A DNA stretch of 13,289 nt from Candidatus Minthenecus merdequi (GTDB lineage: Bacteria; Bacteroidota; Bacteroidia; Bacteroidales; Paludibacteraceae): assembly GCA_018064385.1 (NCBI GenBank), contig JAGHVI010000212.1:1-13289 (forward strand), written 5' to 3'. The position numbers were made by a program, and so were the translations under genes. Each line of letters begins with the position of its first letter. The first letter of the stretch is position 1. The notes below the pieces were generated by a model. The model saw nothing but the letters and a program-made list of their open reading frames with translations. It was not told where the DNA came from and did no database searches. Positions 8,745-13,289 of this stretch are shown here, in pieces.

Positions 8745-8806
8745 TTTTTGCAGCGGATTGCAAAAACTTTATATTTTTGCATAGTTTTTGCAATGGAATG
8801 CAAAAA
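8745..8806. repeat. Two inverted repeats TTTTTGCA-N6-TGCAAAAA over the ATPase promoter
   Basis: The first palindrome has arms 8745-8752 and 8759-8766 with spacer GCGGAT; the second has arms 8785-8792 and 8799-8806 with spacer ATGGAA. Arms are perfect 8-mers and the two sites start exactly 40 bases apart. A further lone TTTTTGCA half-site sits at 8774-8781. The second palindrome covers the TTTG -33 element (8787-8790) and ends 6 bases before the -7 element. Position and symmetry suggest a dimeric regulator's operator, possibly for autoregulation; the binding protein is unknown. Confidence 0.6.
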
Positions 8807-8820
8807 ATGTTGTATCTTTG
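8787..8820 (+). promoter_or_regulatory. Bacteroides-type promoter for the DUF4143 ATPase
   Basis: TTTG at 8787-8790 and TATCTTTG at 8813-8820 match the -33 and -7 elements, with 22 bases between them (slightly long). Predicted transcription start is near 8827, leaving a leader of only about 18 bases before the ATG at 8845. Confidence 0.6.
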
Positions 8821-8844
8821 CAGTCTCAAATCAAAAATGGAATT

Positions 8845-10038
8845 ATGGAATATCTCAATCGCAAAAACTATGTCAACCAGCTGGAAATGTGGCGTGACAA
8901 GAAGGTGGTGAAGGTTATTACCGGTCTTCGTCGTTCGGGGAAAAGTACGTTGATGTTGCTTTTTCAACGACAACTGAGGGCAAATGGTGTGGACGACAGT
9001 CACATTATCAGTGTGAATTTTGAGGATGTAGCCTCAGAACCATTGCTGGAATACCATGCTTTGTATGATTTTGTGTCGGGAAGAATAGAAGATGATGCGC
9101 AATATTACATCTTTTTTGACGAGATACAACAGGTGACTGAGTTTGAGAGGGTTGTTGACAGTTTGCAGTTGCGGCAAAATGTTGATATTTATGTAACAGG
9201 GTCGAATGCCTATATGCTGTCAGGCGAGATAGCCACTTTGCTTAGTGGAAGGTATGTCGAGATACATATATTGCCCCTCTCTATGGCTGAGATGATGGAG
9301 GCTACCGGACTTACTGCTGAAAAATGCTACAATAGATTCATAACCAATACCGCCTTGCCATACGTATTGCAATTGCCTACAGACGAAGCTATTAGAGTGT
9401 ATTTGCAAAACATTTATCAAACAATAGTCATCAAAGATGTGATGAAGCGAGGTAAGGTTCAGGAGTCGGATACTCTTGACAGATTGGTTCGTTACATGGC
9501 AGACAATATCGGCAATATGACATCAATAAAAGGTATTGCTGATGCTATGACAGCCAGTGGTTGCAAGATTTCTCCGCATACGGTGGAAACATACGTTGGA
9601 TTGCTAACGGAAAGTTACCTGTTTTACAGGGTGCCAAGGTATGATGCCAAAGGCAAGGAGCTTTTGCGCACAGGGCAAAAGTATTACCTTTCGGATGTCG
9701 GGCTGAGAACAATGTTGCTGGGCATGCGTGGAGGTGATTTGGGACGTCTGCTTGAAAATGTTGTATATCTGCACCTTATCAGGTCGGGTCACAAGGTTAT
9801 GGTTGGCAAAAGCGGCGATAAGGAAATAGATTTCATCAGATTCAAAGATGGTCTGGTGGAATATTATCAGGTTGCTCTCACGGTACGCGATGAACAGACA
9901 TTGGCAAGGGAAGTGGCTCCTTTGAATGCTGTCAAGGATCATAATCCGAAGTTCCTGCTGACAATGGACCCTGATCCTGAGATTTCGCATAATGGGATAA
10001 GGCAGATTTATGCGTTGGACTGGCTGGCACAGCAATAG
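8845..10038 (+). CDS. AAA_14 / DUF4143 family ATPase
   Basis: A 397-residue protein ending in TAG. ATG 8845 is chosen over the in-frame ATG at 8788 because the upstream one lies within the promoter and palindromes; the chosen start gives MEYLNRKNY, usual for this family. The N-terminal half is a P-loop ATPase: Walker A GLRRSGKST (27-35), Walker B YIFFDEI (88-94) and sensor-like VTGSN (117-121). The C-terminal half is DUF4143-like, with YYLSDVGLR (280-288), ENVVYLHL (304-311) and a restriction-endonuclease-like strand pattern KEIDF (326-330) then EYYQV (339-343). The usual lysine after that strand is replaced by Ala-Leu, so nuclease activity is doubtful. Length is normal and the gene appears intact. 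Such genes are often multi-copy in gut Bacteroidales; the cellular role is unknown. It stands alone in its transcription unit and converges with the EF-hand gene, with 17 bases between stops. Confidence 0.93.
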   Translation: MEYLNRKNYVNQLEMWRDKKVVKVITGLRRSGKSTLMLLFQRQLRANGVDDSHIISVNFEDVASEPLLEYHALYDFVSGRIEDDAQYYIFFDEIQQVTEFERVVDSLQLRQNVDIYVTGSNAYMLSGEIATLLSGRYVEIHILPLSMAEMMEATGLTAEKCYNRFITNTALPYVLQLPTDEAIRVYLQNIYQTIVIKDVMKRGKVQESDTLDRLVRYMADNIGNMTSIKGIADAMTASGCKISPHTVETYVGLLTESYLFYRVPRYDAKGKELLRTGQKYYLSDVGLRTMLLGMRGGDLGRLLENVVYLHLIRSGHKVMVGKSGDKEIDFIRFKDGLVEYYQVALTVRDEQTLAREVAPLNAVKDHNPKFLLTMDPDPEISHNGIRQIYALDWLAQQ

Positions 10039-10043
10039 TCTAA

Positions 10044-10062
10044 AGGGTGGTTAGATTAATTA
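10044..10062. repeat. Partial third copy of the gene-boundary repeat
   Basis: AGGGTGGTT-AG-ATTAATTA matches the first 19 bases of the 52-bp repeat at 17 of 19 positions (AG replaces CT). It covers the stop codon of the EF-hand protein gene and reaches almost to the ATPase stop. It could be a trimmed copy of the boundary element left by a rearrangement, or chance similarity. Confidence 0.45.
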
Positions 10063-11981
10063 AATAGATTTATCAACGTTATCCACCAACTTATCATTAC
10101 ACCCAGTACCAGTACAATAATACAAATGATTAGCCAAATCCATTTTCCTTTACCTTTCTTTTTCGCAATACCTTCATTCAGTTTCAGATTAGGTATTTTG
10201 ATTTTAGGGATGTCGGCAGTTTTAGTTAACGTGTTACCAAATAAAATACTGATAATCTGAGCTGTGTTCATTGCCCATCCGTTAGCGTTAAGCAACGGAG
10301 AGAGATTTCTCTTTCTCAGTTTCAACCAAGCCAGTATCATCGAAGGACCGGAAATCAGCAATAACAAACCAGCAATAGCAATAGGCATTTGCCACCATTT
10401 CAGAGCAATAAAACCGTATAAAGCACTGGTCAGGAATCCACCGATAGAACCAATAGCCAATCCAATGGCAGCAAAGATACCACAGAACTTGGCAATATCA
10501 AATATCTGTTTTTTATTACTTTCTTCACTCTTTTGCTTATCTGCCACTTCCGATGCTTTTTGGATGTTTTCAGCCGAAGTATCTATTTTGGAGGAAGCTT
10601 CGTCAAGAACTTTTTGTTCCTTAGAAGAAGCAATTTTTGCGACCTGATTCTCGATAAACTCAACAAATTTTCTATATGGGGTATAGAAAGCCTGACGTAT
10701 AGATATTGGATTGTCGATTATATGAATGACCTTAGCGTCATAGTCGTTGCCGGCACGGTCAAAGAACAGAGCATTAGTTCCCACACGGATATTTCTTATG
10801 CTTCCTGCAGTCAGAGCTGCTACGATATTCATTGATTTGCCAAGAGTTTTTGACTCGCAATGGCAATAAATCAAGAACATACCGGAATGGCGTGCTTGGT
10901 CAATTGACGTTGCAATGTCGCCAATTTTCATACACAATCGGCAGCAACGCTGGTCAATGAACAGTTCGCCAGCCTGGAATATGGCATCTCTCTTGTTTCC
11001 ATAGAAATCTGTGAAAGTCACATAATTGCAAAGCAATCGGTAGAAATCGCGACGAAGGATTACCAACTTGCGCAACTCCAAGATTACTGCTTTACGCTCA
11101 GTCAACTCCTTCTCGCTCTCGATTACAGTTTGAGCCACCTGTTCTTTGCCAGACAGCCAGGTTCTATAAGGAGCTATTCGACATTTGACCTGTTGCCATT
11201 GCTCGTTTGTCATCTTGGTGATATCACCAAACATTGGCTGGAGTACTTCGCTGCGCAAAGTCTCGATTCTTTTTCTCCAAGCAGGGTTGACGTTATTGAA
11301 ATTCAACGTAGAGTTTTCATCGACCCGTGCCAAAGGCATTTTGCTCAAAGCATCGCACTCCTCAGACAATATTCCCGAAGCAATAGCCTCGATGTCAGAG
11401 ACTTTAACATCCAAAGTTTCGACAGCATTATCGGCATAACGAGCCACAGAGCAACGAGCGAAAAAGTCATCGACCTTGCTTTCCAATGCTTCAATGGCCT
11501 TGTTTGCAGCTTCAGTGCTATCGCCAAAGGGGAGATTTTCGGCTGTTGGCGAGGTAGCGTCGTCCACTTTAGCCTTAAGTTCAGCATCAATTTCGGCAAG
11601 GATAGCATCTGCGTCAGCCGCCACGAACTTATCTAACCCTTTACTTTCGATTACAGCTGCCATCTTTGCGCCGTCGGCATCTTCCCGGTTGATGACCGAA
11701 ATAGGGAGTTCATCCCCCTCGTCAAGCAGTATATTGAGGTCATTGAGAACACGGCTCAGATACTTCACCGTATCAATAATCTCGTTGATATGGATAGCTC
11801 CATCTTTGTTAGAATCAAGAAGAGACAATGATTGCTCCTCAAGTTCCAGACCATTAACAGGACAAGAAAGTACAGTCCATAGTTTAGGGTCAAGTTTTGG
11901 CAGACATTGAATTTCGTCAGCCGTTTCGATTTTTACTCTCGGCATTCCGCCAATGAGAGAATATCTCCACTGTTCAGTCAT
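10056..11981 (-). CDS. Conserved membrane protein with N-terminal EF-hand loop
   Basis: A 641-residue protein, ATG 11981 to TAA 10056-10058. Near the N-terminus is a canonical 12-residue EF-hand loop, DSNKDGAIHINE (56-67), with acidic or amide residues at loop positions 1, 3, 5 and 12 and Gly at 6, preceded by LSCPVNGLELEEQSLSLL. The middle (100-470) is mostly soluble, partly helical and rich in Ala, Glu and Lys. It holds a Cys cluster QRCCRLC (344-350), IYCHCESK (371-378) and a conserved-looking VGTNALFFDRAGNDYDA (400-416) followed by IIDNPISIRQAF. C-terminal membrane segments are near 497-525, 530-553 and 613-637, the last followed by only four residues. No signal peptide. From memory, similar proteins with the LSCPxxGL-EF-hand start and the NPISIRQAF motif occur in several bacterial phyla without known function; this was not checked by search. 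It is the second gene after the flavodoxin-like gene, 69 bases downstream, and shares the same 52-bp leader. Confidence 0.88.
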   Translation of the reverse strand: MTEQWRYSLIGGMPRVKIETADEIQCLPKLDPKLWTVLSCPVNGLELEEQSLSLLDSNKDGAIHINEIIDTVKYLSRVLNDLNILLDEGDELPISVINREDADGAKMAAVIESKGLDKFVAADADAILAEIDAELKAKVDDATSPTAENLPFGDSTEAANKAIEALESKVDDFFARCSVARYADNAVETLDVKVSDIEAIASGILSEECDALSKMPLARVDENSTLNFNNVNPAWRKRIETLRSEVLQPMFGDITKMTNEQWQQVKCRIAPYRTWLSGKEQVAQTVIESEKELTERKAVILELRKLVILRRDFYRLLCNYVTFTDFYGNKRDAIFQAGELFIDQRCCRLCMKIGDIATSIDQARHSGMFLIYCHCESKTLGKSMNIVAALTAGSIRNIRVGTNALFFDRAGNDYDAKVIHIIDNPISIRQAFYTPYRKFVEFIENQVAKIASSKEQKVLDEASSKIDTSAENIQKASEVADKQKSEESNKKQIFDIAKFCGIFAAIGLAIGSIGGFLTSALYGFIALKWWQMPIAIAGLLLLISGPSMILAWLKLRKRNLSPLLNANGWAMNTAQIISILFGNTLTKTADIPKIKIPNLKLNEGIAKKKGKGKWIWLIICIIVLVLGVMISWWITLINLFN

Positions 11982-12033
11982 AGGGTGGTTCTATTAATTA
12001 TGTTTGTATGTTATATCAGAGGATGGTTCATAA
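11982..12033. repeat. 52-bp direct repeat, copy 1 (leader of EF-hand protein gene)
   Basis: From AGGGTGGTTCTATTAATTAT to GGATGGTTCATAA, this is identical over all 52 bases to 13192-13243. It lies directly against the ATG at 11981, so on the coding strand it is the whole immediate leader, ending GAACCACCCT-ATG. There is no purine-rich Shine-Dalgarno site. Confidence 0.93.
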
Positions 12034-12042
12034 GAACCACCC
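12021..12042 (-). other. Intercistronic hairpin
   Basis: The transcribed strand reads GGGTGGTTC-TTAT-GAACCATCC: a 9-bp stem with one G-U pair and a 4-base loop, 8 bases after the TAA of the flavodoxin-like gene. No T-run follows, so it is not a typical intrinsic terminator. The 5' arm (12034-12042) is also perfectly complementary to GAACCACCC at 11983-11991, next to the following ATG. The RNA could therefore fold two ways, one of which masks the start region. This is suggestive only. Confidence 0.5.
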
Positions 12043-12050
12043 ATAATATA

Positions 12051-13190
12051 TTATTTCAATAAATTACTCTTAATGATTCTGTAATGAGGGTGATAACATT
12101 GGTTGAATACCTGTGAGTGGTGCATACCATATTTTCCAGAAGCTATTCTGGAATTTATCAGTTTCAAATCGTTTTCGTAGTTATCAATAGGAACTTTATA
12201 GTTCTGAATAACAGAAAGAATAAAATTCCATTCTTTCACCCAACCATCGTTATCTACGTTTTCGGCAACCGATTGTGTCAGTTTCTTGACATAGTCATTT
12301 AAATTGATTTCACCGCACTTAACTTTCCACAAATCCACCCTGACATATCTGCCAAGAGCACCGCATTTTTCAGTACCGGTAGCCTTTTTTACCCAAAAGC
12401 CATTGCATTTTGTCTGCAAGCCGACACTGGCTTTGTCAACAATCTTCAATTCCTCCTTGATATATTTCGTAGCCTGACTCTTAGATTCTATTAAGTGTCC
12501 GGGTCCGAAATAATCCTGATAGAAACTCTTATAGACATCGCACAGAGTAATTTTTGGGTATCGGCATTTCATCTCACGGAGGCAAGCCAAAACATTCATA
12601 GTTGTCAGATTGCCACAGTTTTTTATAGACAGAATGTCACACAACCACCTAGTAACCTCCGACATTTTATCCAACTGAACTTTCTTGTCAACCATACAGA
12701 GACCTCTTTCGGGCTCTGTTTTACAATATTTCTTGTATAGGAGATCCATCACCTCGCCTTGTTCAGGCTTACCACTTGTCATAAAAGGGATTACACGACG
12801 ACCTGACAATCTTTCGTCACGAGCGAACGAAGCAGCAGGAGCAGCCCAATCGCTGAACCAAATAGGAGAACCGATGAAGATAACATCATACTCCTCGACT
12901 CTCACATCATCACACTTAATAGCAATATTCTCATTGTTTTGACACTCTGTTTTAGCTCGTTTAACCAAAGAATCCATATTCTGTGGGTAAGGAACGGCAG
13001 GTTCAATTCTGAGCAAGTCACCGCCAGTGAGCAGTGCAATTTGTTCAGCCATTTTCTGGGTAGTGCCTGTTTTTGAATAGTAAGCCACCAACACACGTAT
13101 ATTGTGTTTGCTTCTACTCATCAACGATATAGGTGCAGCCATAACCAAAATAATAAACACGACTAACACCTTCAAAACATTTGTCTTCAT
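12051..13190 (-). CDS. Exported flavodoxin-like protein with uncharacterised C-terminal domain
   Basis: A 379-residue protein, ATG 13190 to TAA 12051-12053. Residues 1-25 form a hydrophobic signal peptide or membrane anchor (KVLVVFIILVMAAPISL). Residues 31 to about 185 are a flavodoxin-like domain: FMN phosphate loop YYSKTGTTQKMAEQI (37-51) and GSPIWFSDWAAPAASF (107-122), as in the Flavodoxin_4 type. The C-terminal domain (about 198-379) has YPKITLCDVYKSFYQDYFGPGH (211-232), RYVRVDLW (281-288) and HHSQVFNQCYHPHYRII (357-373). I recognise this as a conserved Bacteroidota domain of unknown function; the invariant-looking His and Asp residues could bind metal or catalyse, which is inference. About ten Cys are scattered through the protein. 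The flavodoxin half probably carries FMN and moves electrons outside the cytoplasm. It is upstream of the EF-hand protein gene and shares its 52-bp leader, so the two are probably co-regulated. No promoter is visible before the window ends. Confidence 0.9.
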   Translation of the reverse strand: MKTNVLKVLVVFIILVMAAPISLMSRSKHNIRVLVAYYSKTGTTQKMAEQIALLTGGDLLRIEPAVPYPQNMDSLVKRAKTECQNNENIAIKCDDVRVEEYDVIFIGSPIWFSDWAAPAASFARDERLSGRRVIPFMTSGKPEQGEVMDLLYKKYCKTEPERGLCMVDKKVQLDKMSEVTRWLCDILSIKNCGNLTTMNVLACLREMKCRYPKITLCDVYKSFYQDYFGPGHLIESKSQATKYIKEELKIVDKASVGLQTKCNGFWVKKATGTEKCGALGRYVRVDLWKVKCGEINLNDYVKKLTQSVAENVDNDGWVKEWNFILSVIQNYKVPIDNYENDLKLINSRIASGKYGMHHSQVFNQCYHPHYRIIKSNLLK

Positions 13191-13191
13191 A

Positions 13192-13243
13192 AGGGTGGTT
13201 CTATTAATTATGTTTGTATGTTATATCAGAGGATGGTTCATAA
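13192..13243. repeat. 52-bp direct repeat, copy 2 (leader of flavodoxin-like gene)
   Basis: Perfect copy of 11982-12033, 1210 bases away in the same orientation, one base from the ATG at 13190. Outside the 52 bases the two surroundings differ at once: the inverted GAACCACCC next to copy 1 is absent here. Confidence 0.93.
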
Positions 13244-13289
13244 TTGGACGCTTTTGAATTTATTTTTGCATCTTGCTGCTTGTCAGTCG

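Noticed and set aside
8563..9003. Minus-strand open frame of 146 codons across the intergenic region
   Set aside because: It overlaps the ATPase 5' end and the promoters, and its product shows no recognisable domain.
10039..10055. Shared terminator between the convergent ATPase and EF-hand genes
   Set aside because: The 17-base gap shows no stem-loop or T-run.
11130..11910. Plus-strand open frames opposite the EF-hand gene
   Set aside because: They are antisense to a clear gene and have low-complexity Ser/Leu-rich translations.
13261..13268. TATTTTTG, a plus-strand -7-like box facing out of the window
   Set aside because: There is no TTTG at the right distance upstream and no downstream gene is visible, so it is too weak to call.

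Overview
The window looks like a chromosomal piece of a Bacteroidota genome, most likely the Bacteroidales (Prevotella/Bacteroides-like). Three things support this. One gene product ends in a type IX secretion system (T9SS) sorting domain. Promoter elements fit the Bacteroides consensus TTTG-N19-22-TAnnTTTG, and Shine-Dalgarno sequences are weak or absent. The gene families (cohesin-like domains, choice-of-anchor D/ASH domains, AAA_14/DUF4143 ATPase) are typical of the group. Species cannot be fixed from the sequence alone.

Left block (1-8326, minus strand) is a surface-protein operon read right to left. It starts with a subtilisin-family (S8) protease with a signal peptide and a complete Asp/His/Ser catalytic set. 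The reading frame is cut by one in-frame TAG codon (6827-6829), then continues in the same frame through a beta-helix-like region, an FN3-like domain, a dockerin-like pair of calcium loops and a T9SS sorting domain. Eight bases after this frame ends, a second very large gene starts and runs off the left edge of the window. Its protein has a signal peptide, three cohesin-like domains alternating with two ASH-type domains, an InlB-B-like repeat, then at least 13 near-identical 51-residue repeats. A dockerin-bearing protease directly upstream of a cohesin-bearing repeat protein suggests the two could assemble at the cell surface. This is the most interesting hypothesis in the window.

Middle block (8327-8844) is a 518-bp divergent intergenic region. 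It holds one good and one weaker promoter facing left, a promoter facing right, and two inverted repeats of TTTTTGCA/TGCAAAAA over the right-facing promoter. The right-facing gene (8845-10038) encodes a AAA_14/DUF4143 ATPase.

Right block (10056-13190, minus strand) holds two genes read right to left. The first is an exported flavodoxin-like protein fused to an uncharacterised conserved C-terminal domain. The second is a membrane protein with an N-terminal EF-hand loop. Both start codons are preceded by the same perfect 52-bp sequence, and a 19-bp imperfect copy of one end of it lies at the 3' end of the second gene. Each gene is therefore bracketed by copies of one boundary element. No tRNA, rRNA, CRISPR array, transposase or integrase was seen.
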